From contig JAFIET010000001.1 of the NCBI GenBank assembly GCA_020832405.1, positions 62,001 to 126,000 of the forward strand: DNA of 64,000 nt, in the 5' to 3' direction. The position numbers and the translations under genes are program-made. This document shows positions 8,650-17,303 of the stretch, piece by piece. The notes under the pieces are model-generated. The model was not told the origin of the DNA and did not search any database. It saw only the letters and a list, made by a program, of their open reading frames with translations. The DNA is from Balneolales bacterium (GTDB lineage Bacteria; Bacteroidota; Rhodothermia; Balneolales; Cyclonatronaceae). The first letter of the stretch is position 1, and each line of letters starts with the position of its first letter.

Positions 8650-9987
8650 TTACGGCCGGCCTGTGAGATTTTTGAGACCCTGCATAGCACGGCCCATTTT
8701 GCTCATTTTAGTCATCGTTTTCATCATTTTCTTCATTTGGCTGAACTGCTTGAGCAGGTCATTTACGGCACGTACAGATGTGCCTGAGCCGGATGCGATG
8801 CGTCTTTTACGGCTTGCATTCAGAATATGCGGATTTCGCCGTTCATCCGGGGTCATTGAGTTAATGATGGCCTCGATCGGGTCGAGGGCATTGTCGTCAA
8901 TTTCGGTGTCTTTTAGTTTTTGGCTCACGCCGGGAATCATGCCCGCCAGATCTTTGAGAGAGCCCATCTTTTTAATCTGATTGATCTGTTTGTGAAAATC
9001 TTCCAGATCAAACTTATCAGAAGTGATGCGCTGCTGAAGCTGTTTGGCTTCTTTTTCGTCAAATTCCTGCTGTGCTTTTTCCACAAGGGAAATAACATCG
9101 CCCATGCCCAGAATGCGTTGTGCCATCCGGTCCGGGAAAAAAGGGGTGAGCGAATCAAGCTTCTCACCCATGCTGATAAACTTGATGGGTTTTTCAACCA
9201 CATTGCGGATGGAAAGTGCGGCACCGCCGCGGGTATCCCCGTCAAGTTTGGTAAGTACGACCCCGTCGAAATCAATTGTTTTATCGAATTCTCGGGCGGT
9301 GTTAACGGCATCCTGACCCGTCATTGAGTCAACTACAAACAGGATTTCGTTAGGTTGTACCGCTTTTTTGATTTCGGAGACTTCCGCCATCATTTTCTCG
9401 TCAACATGCAGGCGGCCTGCTGTATCAATAATCAGCACATCATGTGCATTGCTGCGGGCAAACTGAAGGGCTTCTCTTGCCGTACGTACAGCATCTTTTT
9501 CTTCAATCGAATAAACAGGTACTTTAATCTGTTCAGCCAGGGTCTTAAGCTGTTCAACCGCAGCCGGGCGGTACACGTCGGCGGCAGCAAGCAGGGGGTT
9601 ACGGCCCTTGCTTTTCAGATATTTGGCCAGCTTGCCGGTAAATGTCGTTTTGCCGGAGCCCTGCAGCCCGGCAATCAGGATAACGGTAGGCGGGGTAGTT
9701 GCAAACCGGATCTCTTCTTGTTTACCTCCGAGTACCTGTGTAAGCTCATCATAAACAATCTTGGTAAAGAGCTGACCGGGTGATACACTTGTGAGTACAT
9801 CCTGCTCAAGAGCCTGATCTTTCACTTTTTTGGTAAATTCCCGCGCTACTTCGTAGTTTACGTCCGCATCAAGCAGGGCTCTGCGGATTTCTCGCACAGC
9901 CTCTGCAATGTTCAGCTCCGTAATTTTGGACTGACCGCTGAGGGTTTTGAATGTGGACTGTAATTTGGACGAAAGATCATCAAACAT
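8650..9987 (-). CDS. ffh: Signal recognition particle protein Ffh (SRP54)
   Basis: A 445-residue GTPase that binds signal peptides and 4.5S RNA for co-translational delivery to the membrane. It has an N-terminal four-helix domain, a G domain with the P-loop GLQGSGKTT (about residues 107-115), DTAGRLHVDEKMM, TKLDGDTRGG, and a C-terminal methionine-rich M domain with SGTSVRAVNDLLKQF. It is first in its operon; the promoter should lie in 9988-10129, where CAACTTTG on the minus strand is close to the -7 consensus. No 4.5S RNA gene was seen nearby. Confidence 0.97.
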   Translation of the reverse strand: MFDDLSSKLQSTFKTLSGQSKITELNIAEAVREIRRALLDADVNYEVAREFTKKVKDQALEQDVLTSVSPGQLFTKIVYDELTQVLGGKQEEIRFATTPPTVILIAGLQGSGKTTFTGKLAKYLKSKGRNPLLAAADVYRPAAVEQLKTLAEQIKVPVYSIEEKDAVRTAREALQFARSNAHDVLIIDTAGRLHVDEKMMAEVSEIKKAVQPNEILFVVDSMTGQDAVNTAREFDKTIDFDGVVLTKLDGDTRGGAALSIRNVVEKPIKFISMGEKLDSLTPFFPDRMAQRILGMGDVISLVEKAQQEFDEKEAKQLQQRITSDKFDLEDFHKQINQIKKMGSLKDLAGMIPGVSQKLKDTEIDDNALDPIEAIINSMTPDERRNPHILNASRKRRIASGSGTSVRAVNDLLKQFSQMKKMMKTMTKMSKMGRAMQGLKNLTGRP

Positions 9988-10129
9988 GACGGGAGTGTAT
10001 TTGCTGGTTTGCTTCGATTACTGCAAAGTTGCGAAAAATACAGATTATTCCCTTCTAACTCAATAAGGAAAGTAAGAGTTTTCAGCCCAACCGTTTCTGA
10101 GCTGCCTAAGTTATTTGAAGCAGGATGTT

Positions 10130-11380
10130 TTAATTCTGCCCGGCAGCCTGCAGCCATGCGGTGTACTGTGCCCTTCTTTCGAGCACTTTCTGTAAATAGT
10201 GCCTTGTTTCCTGATAGGGCAGGTTTTGGATGAGGAACTCCAGGTTTTCTGCCTCGCTCATTTCATTGGCGCGTTCGGCAGCGCGGCGGATATTGGTGTT
10301 GCCCGTGTAGGCGCGGGCTACATTTCCGGCGCCGGTATTGTACGCTGCAATAATGAAATATTCGTGCACCACAGCCGACTGCAGCCCGCGGATGTAGCGG
10401 CTGCGCAGGATATCGAGATACACGGCACCGTAAATCATGTTCACAGCCGGATCGAACAGCAAATCCGGCCCCGGGATGCCGTCCTGCCCGTTGAGCTGCC
10501 GGTACACGTCGCGACCCGCGGAGGCCGGCACTACCTGCATCAGGCCCAGCGCGTTGGCGTGTGAGCGGGCGGTCGGGTTGAAGTAAGATTCGGTGTGCAC
10601 CACCGCGAGCAGCAGGGCCGGGTCGTGGTTCCATTCCTGAGCGGCGTGCAGCAGCTCATTGCGGAAACGCGATGCGCGTACCTGCAGGTGGTCGGGGGCG
10701 AGGCTCAGGTTCAGGCGCAGCACGGTTGCGGCGGGTTCAGGAAGGGGGCGGCTCTGAGCATCAGGCCGGGCAGGGGGCTCTGCCGGCGGAGCGGGCTCAG
10801 CAGCCGGCGTAACGGCTATGAGCTCAGCGCCGGCTGCAAGCGCGTTTAGGGCAGCATCGCTGCTCTCCGCACCGATGTTTTCAAGCTGACCTTCGAGAAC
10901 GGGCACGGCAAGCACGCGGCTGCTGTCGCCCGGCAGGCCGGTTTGGGTTGCGGGGCTGAGGCTGAGTTCACGCAGGGCCGAGGCCAGCCGCTGCTGCATC
11001 TCCTGCTGCGTTTCGCCTTCCCGCTGCGCCACCTCAATGGTTGCTTCGCCGCTTTCGAAATCGACTTCCCAGCGGGCGTCGCCACCGTCGGTGTACTCCA
11101 CCCAGCTTTTTTGGGAGCGCTCACGGAAGCTGCCCCAGCGTGCGGTCATGGCCTGCCGGAAAGCCTCGAAGCGCTGCCGCTCGGCTTCACGAAAAGCTTC
11201 CCATGCTTCAATTTGTGCGAATACACCTTCGCTTTGCGCGGCTTCAAAGGTGCGGAGGGCCTGCTGCTGCGCACGTTCAAATTCCTCAAAGGTTTGTGCC
11301 CGGAGCGTGCCTATCGCAGAGAGGCTGAAAAACAGCCCGGCAAGCAGCAAAATCCGGATATGGTGGGTCATATTTTTCAT
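10130..11380 (-). CDS. MltC-like membrane-bound/periplasmic lytic transglycosylase
   Basis: I choose the ATG at 11380, which gives 416 residues beginning with a signal peptide (RILLLAGLFFSLSAIGTLRAQ); the frame is open further upstream. A charged coiled-coil-like region (about 25-75) follows. Next is a segment with WVEYTDGGDARWEVDFESGEATIEV that resembles the DUF3393 domain of MltC. The C-terminal SLT domain (about 285-410) has the catalytic glutamate in HTESYFNPTARS, then ANALGLMQVVPASAGRDVY and IIAAYNTGAGNV. It should cleave glycan strands to 1,6-anhydromuropeptides. No lipobox cysteine is evident, unlike classical MltC. Confidence 0.85.
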   Translation of the reverse strand: MKNMTHHIRILLLAGLFFSLSAIGTLRAQTFEEFERAQQQALRTFEAAQSEGVFAQIEAWEAFREAERQRFEAFRQAMTARWGSFRERSQKSWVEYTDGGDARWEVDFESGEATIEVAQREGETQQEMQQRLASALRELSLSPATQTGLPGDSSRVLAVPVLEGQLENIGAESSDAALNALAAGAELIAVTPAAEPAPPAEPPARPDAQSRPLPEPAATVLRLNLSLAPDHLQVRASRFRNELLHAAQEWNHDPALLLAVVHTESYFNPTARSHANALGLMQVVPASAGRDVYRQLNGQDGIPGPDLLFDPAVNMIYGAVYLDILRSRYIRGLQSAVVHEYFIIAAYNTGAGNVARAYTGNTNIRRAAERANEMSEAENLEFLIQNLPYQETRHYLQKVLERRAQYTAWLQAAGQN

Positions 11381-11774
11381 AAAATTCAGATGTTTGGGAA
11401 TAAGGGATGAAGGATGATGCTTCCCTGAACCGAAAATAATCTTAAATCTTGTATTTCCCGAGCTTGGTTTTACAAAAAGAGCCGGCTCCGGCTGTCCGGC
11501 GGGGGGGATTCGGATGGGGCAGAGCACAGCCTGCAAGCTGCTGTTTATGGTTGCAGTATTAAATGTGTATATTCGGTACGACTTCCTCAAGCCGGCAAAA
11601 AAAGCTCGGGAAGCAAAATCTTTGCAGCAAGAAATTATCAACTCAATTTCAGGTGTGTTTTCCGCTTCTCAGGGCCGGCCGAACCGGTTCAAAACGTTCA
11701 AATAAAAGCTGTACCGCCACTACAGGCGGGTTCAGGCCGGAAACACATCACCCTACAACCAAAAAATACAGAAC
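11381..11774. other. Divergent intergenic region between mltC-like gene and fabI
   Basis: 394 bases with no convincing gene; short frames here lack family features. It must carry the promoters of both divergent genes. Near the fabI side there is a copy of the CATCACCC element, and a CATCATCC variant (minus strand, 11412-11419) lies near the transglycosylase start. A GC-rich patch with a 7-G run (about 11500-11510) precedes AT-rich DNA. No exact TAnnTTTG box was found on the fabI strand. Confidence 0.4.
11735..11760 (+). repeat. Recurring CATC(A/C)CCC intergenic element, copy 2
   Basis: The core CATCACCC at 11746-11753 is followed by TACAACCAAAAAAT and lies 21 bases before the fabI start. Confidence 0.5.
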
Positions 11775-12635
11775 ATGAATTACACAGAAGGATATGGCCT
11801 GCTTAAAGGCAAGAAGGGAATTATTTTTGGCGCACTTGATGAGCGCAGCATTGCATGGCGGGTAGCCCTTGCCTGCAAACGGGAAGGAGCTTCTTTTGTG
11901 CTTTCCAACGCGCCTGTTGCCCTGCGCCTGGGTGCGCTCAACGCGCTGAGTGAGGAAACCGGCGCGCCGATTTTCCCCTGCGATGTTTCCAAAGAAGACG
12001 ACGTTGCGGCCATGATGGAAAAAGTGAAGGAAGCCCTCGGCAGCGTCGATTTTATTTTGCACGCCATCGGTATGTCGCCCAATGTGCGGAAAAGCAAGCC
12101 CTACGACGACCTGAACTACAACTGGTTCCAGCAGTCGCTCGATATTTCGGCCATCTCGCTGCATAAGGTGATTCACTTTGCCGATAAAGCGGGCATCCTG
12201 AACGACGGCGCGAGCGTTGTGGCGCTTTCCTACATCGGGGCACAGCGGATTTTCTCGAAATACTCGGACATGAACGACGCCAAGGCCCTGCTCGAAAGCA
12301 TCGCCCGTAACTACGGTTCGCGCCTCGGCAGCCGCGGCATTCGGGTGAACACGGTATCGCAGGCGCCCACGATTACTTCGGCCGGCTCCGGCATTAAGGG
12401 TTTCGACGGCATGTACACCTTTGCCGAGAAGATGTCGCCGCTGGGGAACCCCACCGCTGACGACTGCGCGGATTACTGCGTAACCCTCTTCAGCGACCTC
12501 ACCCGCAAGGTGACCATGCAGAACCTGTTCCACGACGGCGGTTTCGTGACCAACGGCATCAGCGAGGAGCTGATGAACGATCTGTTCGAAATGCATGCCC
12601 GCCGCGATGCGGAAAACGCCGGCGATAACGCCTGA
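11775..12635 (+). CDS. fabI: Enoyl-[acyl-carrier-protein] reductase (NADH)
   Basis: A 286-residue SDR enzyme that does the last reduction of each fatty-acid elongation cycle. The FabI-type nucleotide motif is KGIIFGALDERSIAWRVA rather than the classic GxxxGxG. The catalytic pair is YSDMNDAK (Tyr-x6-Lys), preceded by SYIGAQR with the second conserved tyrosine. VNTVSQAPTITSAGSGI is the substrate-loop region. The C-terminus extends about 20 residues past the core. A hairpin terminator follows 16 bases after the stop. Confidence 0.95.
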   Translation: MNYTEGYGLLKGKKGIIFGALDERSIAWRVALACKREGASFVLSNAPVALRLGALNALSEETGAPIFPCDVSKEDDVAAMMEKVKEALGSVDFILHAIGMSPNVRKSKPYDDLNYNWFQQSLDISAISLHKVIHFADKAGILNDGASVVALSYIGAQRIFSKYSDMNDAKALLESIARNYGSRLGSRGIRVNTVSQAPTITSAGSGIKGFDGMYTFAEKMSPLGNPTADDCADYCVTLFSDLTRKVTMQNLFHDGGFVTNGISEELMNDLFEMHARRDAENAGDNA

Positions 12636-12651
12636 GCCGCAGCGCCCTAAA

Positions 12652-12680
12652 GCAGCACCCGCTTGGGCTGCTGCATTTTT
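12652..12680 (+). terminator. Intrinsic terminator after fabI
   Basis: GCAGCACCC (12652-12660) pairs with GGGCTGCTGC (12665-12674, one bulged C), followed by ATTTTT. Confidence 0.75.
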
Positions 12681-12689
12681 AATTTCGGG

Positions 12690-12716
12690 GGGGCAGGGTG
12701 ATGTGTACCCTGCCCT
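12690..12716 (-). repeat. Recurring CATC(A/C)CCC element (minus orientation), inside an inverted repeat
   Basis: GGGTGATG at 12696-12703. The surroundings form arms GGGCAGGGT and ACCCTGCCC, so this copy can fold into a 9-bp hairpin upstream of ruvC. Confidence 0.5.
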
Positions 12717-12742
12717 GAACCCGCTCTTTTTTTGATACCGGC

Positions 12743-13318
12743 ATGGAAGCAGAAATCTTTTTAGGCATAGATCCCGGCTCGCGCAGAACGGGTTATGCGG
12801 TGCTCAGCCGAAGCGGTACCCGCTTTGAAGCCCTTGCTTTGGGCGTGCTGCGCGCCGAGCAGTTCGAGGAGCATGCCCGCCGCCTGCAGTTTATTTTTGA
12901 AGAAATTCAGGGCCTGATGCAGCAGTACAAACCCCATTTCTGCGCTATCGAAACGCCGGTGTACGGCAAAGATCCGCTGGCCATGCTCAAATTGGGGCGG
13001 GCGCAGGCAGCCTGTATTCTGGCCCTGAGCGCGGGCGGGCTTGAAGTTGCCGAGTACTACCCCAAGGCCGTGAAAAAATCCATCACCGGAAACGGCAATG
13101 CCGCCAAAGAGCAGGTTGCCTACATGCTGGCCAAGCTGCTCAACCTGGGTGAAGAAGCCTACCCCGCTGATGCCACCGATGCGCTCGCCGTAGCCTGGTG
13201 CCACGCCATGCGCAAAGACATGCCCGGCGACGGCCACCCGCTGAAGCGTCAGGGGAGGGGGCACTCGGCCTGGGGCGATTTCCTGAGCGGCAACCCCGAC
13301 CGCATCATCCGCTCCTGA
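12743..13318 (+). CDS. ruvC: Crossover junction endodeoxyribonuclease RuvC
   Basis: A 191-residue Holliday-junction resolvase. FLGIDPGSRRTGYAV holds the first catalytic aspartate, CAIETPVYGKDPLAMLKLG the glutamate, and YPADATDALAVAWCH the C-terminal acidic pair. KAVKKSITGNGNAAKEQV is the DNA-contact region. It should dimerise on junctions and cut symmetrically with RuvAB. The C-terminal ~25 residues are extra and basic. It precedes ruvA by 49 bases; ruvB is not in the window. Confidence 0.95.
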   Translation: MEAEIFLGIDPGSRRTGYAVLSRSGTRFEALALGVLRAEQFEEHARRLQFIFEEIQGLMQQYKPHFCAIETPVYGKDPLAMLKLGRAQAACILALSAGGLEVAEYYPKAVKKSITGNGNAAKEQVAYMLAKLLNLGEEAYPADATDALAVAWCHAMRKDMPGDGHPLKRQGRGHSAWGDFLSGNPDRIIRS

Positions 13319-13367
13319 GGCTGTACTTTCTGATGGAATACGTAATCCTTCATCCTAATTTAAACCC

Positions 13368-13979
13368 ATGATTGCTTACCTGCGCGGCACGCTTGCGGAG
13401 AAAGGTGCCGGTCACGTTATTATTGAAGCTGGCGGGGTGGGCTACATCGCCGGCGTGAGCGCACAAACCCTGGCCGCGCTGCCCGACACCGGCACGGCGG
13501 TTCGCCTGGATATTTTCCATCACCGCACCGAAGCCGATGAGCGCCTGTTTGGTTTTGCGACAACGGTCGAGAAGCAGCTGTTCGAAAAGCTGATTACGGT
13601 GAAGGGCGTCGGGCCTAAAGTCGCTCTCGGCGTGCTTTCGGCGCTCGACGGGCCGCAGCTGGTGCGCAGCATCACTACGCAGGATGTGGGTGCGCTCTCA
13701 ACCGCGCCGGGCATCGGGCGGAAAACGGCTGAGCGCATCGTGCTCGAGCTGTCTGATAAGATGACGGAGCTGAGCGGGCAGACGGCCGGCGCTTCAGCTG
13801 AAACGGGCAGCAGCGGGGGAGCAGGCAGGGCCGCAGCCGAGGCGCTCTCGGCCCTCGAGGCGCTTGGCTACCGGCGGGCCGCTGCCGAAAAAGCGCTGCA
13901 GGCGGTGCTCAACGCCGCAGAAGGCGGCCGGCCTGATGTCCAGGCGCTCATTAAAGGAGCGCTGCGGCAGCTCAGCTGA
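13368..13979 (+). CDS. ruvA: Holliday junction branch migration protein RuvA
   Basis: A 203-residue protein with the OB-fold N-terminus (MIAYLRGTLAEKG), two helix-hairpin-helix motifs (KLITVKGVGPKVALGVLS and LSTAPGIGRKTAERIVLEL) and the small C-terminal domain that contacts RuvB (EALSALEALGYRRAAAEKAL). A glycine/alanine linker (about 138-152) joins domains II and III. It binds the four-way junction and directs the RuvB motor. ATG start, preceded by the CATCCTAATTTAAACCC variant of the recurring element. Confidence 0.96.
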   Translation: MIAYLRGTLAEKGAGHVIIEAGGVGYIAGVSAQTLAALPDTGTAVRLDIFHHRTEADERLFGFATTVEKQLFEKLITVKGVGPKVALGVLSALDGPQLVRSITTQDVGALSTAPGIGRKTAERIVLELSDKMTELSGQTAGASAETGSSGGAGRAAAEALSALEALGYRRAAAEKALQAVLNAAEGGRPDVQALIKGALRQLS

Positions 13980-14005
13980 GGCCGGAACGGCCCTGAATTT
14001 CATGA

Positions 14006-14033
14006 GGGCAGGGAGCCATCCCCCGATAAAAAC
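14006..14033 (+). repeat. Recurring CATC(A/C)CCC intergenic element, copy 4
   Basis: GGGCAGGGAGC precedes the core CATCCCCC (14017-14024), followed by GATAAAAAC, directly downstream of ruvA. This is among the fullest copies. Confidence 0.55.
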
Positions 14034-14153
14034 AATGAAAAGCGCGGTATGAGCGGTAACAATTTCATAACAGCCAGCCGGTTTGGGTTTCGCGCCAGGA
14101 TGGTTAACATTAGTTTTATGTGTACATCATCCTGAAAACAAACCCGGAGAAAA

Positions 14154-14831
14154 GTGCCCAAGCAAGTAATACTGGTAGTTGACGACGAAGAGGACCTGCT
14201 GGAATTTATAGGCTACAGCCTGCGCAAGGAAGGCTACGACGTGCTCGCGACCGACAGCGGGGAGCAGGGGATTAAAATGGCAAAAGAAAACAGGCCCGAC
14301 CTCATTCTGCTCGATATTATGATGCCGGGCATGAGCGGTATTGAGGTTTGCCGGCTTATTAAACAGGATACCGAGCTGAAGCACATCCCCATCGTGTTTC
14401 TGACGGCCAAGATGGATGAGAAAATTGAAGTTCAGGGTTTGGATCTGGGCGCGGACGATTACCTGCCCAAGCCTATCAGCACGAGCAAGCTCAAGAGCCG
14501 GATCAAGGCCGTGCTGCGCCGTTACCGCAATGCGGATAAGCCCGATGCCGTGCTGCACGTGCACGAGCTGATGATAGACCGCGACCGCTACGTGGTAACT
14601 ATAGGTGAAACCGAGCATCAGCTGCCCAAAAAAGAATTTGAGCTGCTTTACTACCTGGCAAGCCGCAAGGGCAAGGTGCTGGACCGGCAGACCCTGCTGA
14701 ATGAAGTGTGGGGCAACAATATTTATGTGATTGACCGTACCGTGGATGTGCATATCCGCAAAATAAGGGAGAAAATAGGGGAAGAATATATCGAGACGGT
14801 AAAAGGGGTGGGGTACCGGTTCCGGCAATGA
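14154..14831 (+). CDS. OmpR/PhoB-family response regulator
   Basis: A 225-residue two-domain regulator. The receiver has VVDDEED near the N-terminus, the phospho-acceptor aspartate in LILLDIMMPGMSG and the lysine in DYLPKPIS. The C-terminal winged helix has LPKKEFELLYYLASRKGKVLDRQTLL and VDVHIRKIREKIG. It starts with GTG after a GGAGAA sequence, a rare clear ribosome site here. The next gene is its likely kinase. The pair resembles PhoB/PhoR, but no phosphate genes are adjacent and the signal is unknown. Confidence 0.92.
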   Translation: MPKQVILVVDDEEDLLEFIGYSLRKEGYDVLATDSGEQGIKMAKENRPDLILLDIMMPGMSGIEVCRLIKQDTELKHIPIVFLTAKMDEKIEVQGLDLGADDYLPKPISTSKLKSRIKAVLRRYRNADKPDAVLHVHELMIDRDRYVVTIGETEHQLPKKEFELLYYLASRKGKVLDRQTLLNEVWGNNIYVIDRTVDVHIRKIREKIGEEYIETVKGVGYRFRQ

Positions 14832-14867
14832 AACGTTTCGGAAGGATGAACCAAAACCTGCGCTCAG

Positions 14868-15905
14868 ATGGCCGGCATCGGACTTAAGGCGGGCGGCATC
14901 ACGTTTGCAACGGTGCTGTTTGCGGTATTCGCGGCCCTTGCGGGGCTGGCTGGTATCGGGCAGCTGCAGGCCGCCGGGATTGCACTTTTTGCCGGTGCAG
15001 CGGCTTTCGGGGCCGTGTGGCTGAGCATCCGCTGGATGATTGAAGCCCGTTTTGAGGCGCTGCGCAAACTGATGCGGGCCATTACCGAAAAGCAGTTCGA
15101 CGACCTTCCCGAGCTGCAGAGCAAAGGCACGGACGAAATTGATGAGATGCTGAATGAAGTGGCAAAGGCAGCCAAGACCATTGAACAGGAATTTTACCGG
15201 CTGATGCGGCTTGAAAACTACCGCAAGGAATTTATCGGGGATATCTCTCACGAGCTCAAAACGCCCATTTTTGCCATTCAGGGCTTTGTGGAAACCCTGC
15301 TCGACGGAGCGCTGGAAGACGAGAACGTGAACCGCGTTTTTCTGGAAAAGGCCATGAAAAACGTAACCCGGCTTACGATTCTGACCAACGACCTGATGGA
15401 AATTGCCAAGCTCGAGACCGGCGAGCTGAAATCGCACATCAAGCCGTTTTACATTGCCGACTGTGTGCAGGAAGTGCAGGATACGCTGCAGTACCGCGCA
15501 ACGGAAGAGGATCTCACCTTTACGGTACAAGCCGATGAACAGGATTGCAGGGTGATGGGCGACCGGAATCAGCTGCGGCAGGTGATGGTGAATCTGGTTG
15601 AAAACGCCATCAAATACAACCGGCCCGGCGGCAGGGTGACGCTCAGGGTGCAGTCTTCCCCTGAAAATGACAAAAAAGTGCAGATCCTGGTTGAGGACAC
15701 CGGTATCGGCATCGCGCCCGAGCACCTGAGCCGGGTAACGGAGCGGTTCTACCGGGTAGATAAATCGAGATCAAGAGGAAAAGGGGGAACAGGCCTCGGG
15801 CTGGCCATCGTGAAACACATTCTGGAATCGCACGGCAGCAGCCTGAAGGCTCAAAGCGTACCGGGAGAAGGTTCGGTTTTCAGTTTTTGTCTCAAAAAGG
15901 CATAG
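14868..15905 (+). CDS. Sensor histidine kinase (PhoR/ResE-like)
   Basis: A 345-residue inner-membrane kinase. Two close transmembrane segments (about 8-30 and 32-55) leave almost no periplasmic domain, so sensing is probably intramembrane or cytoplasmic. The H-box is FIGDISHELKTPIFAIQGF; N (NQLRQVMVNLVENAIKYN), G1 (VEDTGIGIAPEH), F (ERFYRVDKSRSR) and G2 (GGTGLGLAIVKHI) boxes are intact. Its frame opens only at 14868. An ATG in another frame overlaps the regulator's stop (ATGA at 14828) and encodes 19 codons, so either a leader peptide or an N-terminal frame change exists. Confidence 0.88.
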   Translation: MAGIGLKAGGITFATVLFAVFAALAGLAGIGQLQAAGIALFAGAAAFGAVWLSIRWMIEARFEALRKLMRAITEKQFDDLPELQSKGTDEIDEMLNEVAKAAKTIEQEFYRLMRLENYRKEFIGDISHELKTPIFAIQGFVETLLDGALEDENVNRVFLEKAMKNVTRLTILTNDLMEIAKLETGELKSHIKPFYIADCVQEVQDTLQYRATEEDLTFTVQADEQDCRVMGDRNQLRQVMVNLVENAIKYNRPGGRVTLRVQSSPENDKKVQILVEDTGIGIAPEHLSRVTERFYRVDKSRSRGKGGTGLGLAIVKHILESHGSSLKAQSVPGEGSVFSFCLKKA

Positions 15906-16025
15906 TATATTTCAGCTTCGCGGCTCAAATCAGTAAATTGAAAAAAGAGCAGCAGGCGAAACAAGGTGTGAGCAGGCCTGCAGCGAACTCCAACCCCGAA
16001 CCCGAATATTCTAATTCAAATACCA

Positions 16026-17108
16026 ATGCGATACGCAGTAATCATGGCAGGGGGCAGCGGCACCCGTTTCTGGCCAAAGAGCAGGGTAGCAAAGCCCAAG
16101 CAATTTCTCCAGCTGGTAGGCAAAAAAACCATGCTTCAGCAAACCGTAGCCCGCATCAGCGGGATGGTTCCGCCGGAGCGCACGCTCATCATCACCAATA
16201 AAAGCTATGTGGGGCTGGTTCAGGAGCAGTTGCCCGATGTGCCGGCTGAAAACATCATCGGTGAGCCGGTGGGCCGCAACACCGCGCCCGTTGCTGCAGC
16301 GGCTGCTGCCATTATTGAGGCCCGTACCCCCGGTGCTGCGATGGCTGTACTGCCGTCTGATCACTACATCCGTGATGAGGCCACCTTTGCCGCCATACTG
16401 GAATCCGCCTTTCTGAAGGCTGAGGCCGGGGCCCATCTCGTAACCATCGGCATCCGTCCGTACCGCCCGGAAACGGGATTTGGGTACATACAGACCGAGC
16501 AGGAAAGCAGCGATATACTTGAAGGCAACCCGGTGCATCAGGTAAAGCGATTTGCCGAAAAGCCCGATCTGAAAACCGCCCTTTCATTTCTGGAATCCGG
16601 AGATTTTCTGTGGAACAGCGGCATGTTTGTGTGGCGCTCTGATGTAATTATGGATGAGTTTGAAAATCACCTGCCCGAACTGCACGAGCTTGCCGTAAGG
16701 CTGAAGGGTAAGCTTGCCGGCGGGATGTCAGTTCCCGCGGTGGAAGCCTTTTATGAGGCTGCGCCTTCGGTTTCGGTGGATTACGGCATCATGGAAAAAG
16801 CCGCCACGGTATATGTGCTGCCCGGCGAATTCGGCTGGAATGATGTGGGCAGCTGGCAGGCCATCTACGAACTTGAGGATAAAGACGAGCAGGGCAATGT
16901 GGCTGATGCTGAAAACCTGCTCATGACCGGCTGCAGCAACAGCTACGCGTACAGCCGCAGCGGCCGCCTGATTGCACTCGTTGGCCTGGAGGGCATAGGC
17001 GTTGTGGAAACCGACGACGCACTCATGGTATGCCGGATTGAGAAATCGCAGGATGTGCGCGAAATCGTGGCCCGGCTGCAGAAAGATCCCTTTCAGAAAT
17101 ACCGTTGA
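16026..17108 (+). CDS. manC: Mannose-1-phosphate guanylyltransferase (GDP)
   Basis: A 360-residue nucleotidyltransferase making GDP-mannose for polysaccharide or glycan synthesis. The N-terminal signature MAGGSGTRFWPKSRVAKPKQFL, AVLPSDHYI and VDYGIMEKA are typical of GMP enzymes. FAEKPDL holds the substrate lysine region. The protein ends after the catalytic and short beta-helix part, without the fused phosphomannose isomerase found in bifunctional ManC/AlgA. Upstream is the two-component pair; downstream lies a perfect palindrome. Confidence 0.92.
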   Translation: MRYAVIMAGGSGTRFWPKSRVAKPKQFLQLVGKKTMLQQTVARISGMVPPERTLIITNKSYVGLVQEQLPDVPAENIIGEPVGRNTAPVAAAAAAIIEARTPGAAMAVLPSDHYIRDEATFAAILESAFLKAEAGAHLVTIGIRPYRPETGFGYIQTEQESSDILEGNPVHQVKRFAEKPDLKTALSFLESGDFLWNSGMFVWRSDVIMDEFENHLPELHELAVRLKGKLAGGMSVPAVEAFYEAAPSVSVDYGIMEKAATVYVLPGEFGWNDVGSWQAIYELEDKDEQGNVADAENLLMTGCSNSYAYSRSGRLIALVGLEGIGVVETDDALMVCRIEKSQDVREIVARLQKDPFQKYR

Positions 17109-17190
17109 CGCACTGCAACAAAAACTTGTTAACACCGTTAAGTTTTATTTAAACGTTCGATTAGAACTTTGTATCTTACAATAGTATAAA

Positions 17191-17250
17191 CAAGATGTTC
17201 AGCCTTGCCTGCAAGGCTGAACATCTTGCAGGCACCGGAATTTCCGGTGC
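17191..17250. promoter_or_regulatory. Tandem perfect palindromes ahead of the YtxH-like gene
   Basis: CAAGATGTTCAGCCTTGC (17191-17208) is followed by CT and its exact reverse complement (17211-17228): 18-bp arms with a two-base centre. Three bases on, GCACCGGAA (17232-17240) faces TTCCGGTGC (17242-17250) around one base. Neither hairpin is followed by a T-run, so they do not look like intrinsic terminators. They could be an RNA leader structure, a processing or stability element, or a binding site. Confidence 0.6.
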
Positions 17251-17303
17251 GGCTAAAGCGCAGATTTCAGAAAAGAAACCTCATACAAAACGGAGAACGA
17301 ACG

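Noticed and set aside
11514-11705. 63-codon plus-strand frame upstream of fabI
   Set aside because: No family, signal or membrane features; it lies in a divergent promoter region and looks accidental.
14127-15725. Long minus-strand open frame (532 codons) antisense to the two-component genes
   Set aside because: The plus strand carries intact regulator and kinase motifs; the antisense frame has no domain and arises from GC-rich codon bias.
17191-17228. 18-bp palindrome as an intrinsic terminator of manC
   Set aside because: No T-run follows the stem on either strand, so it is listed as a regulatory/structural element instead.
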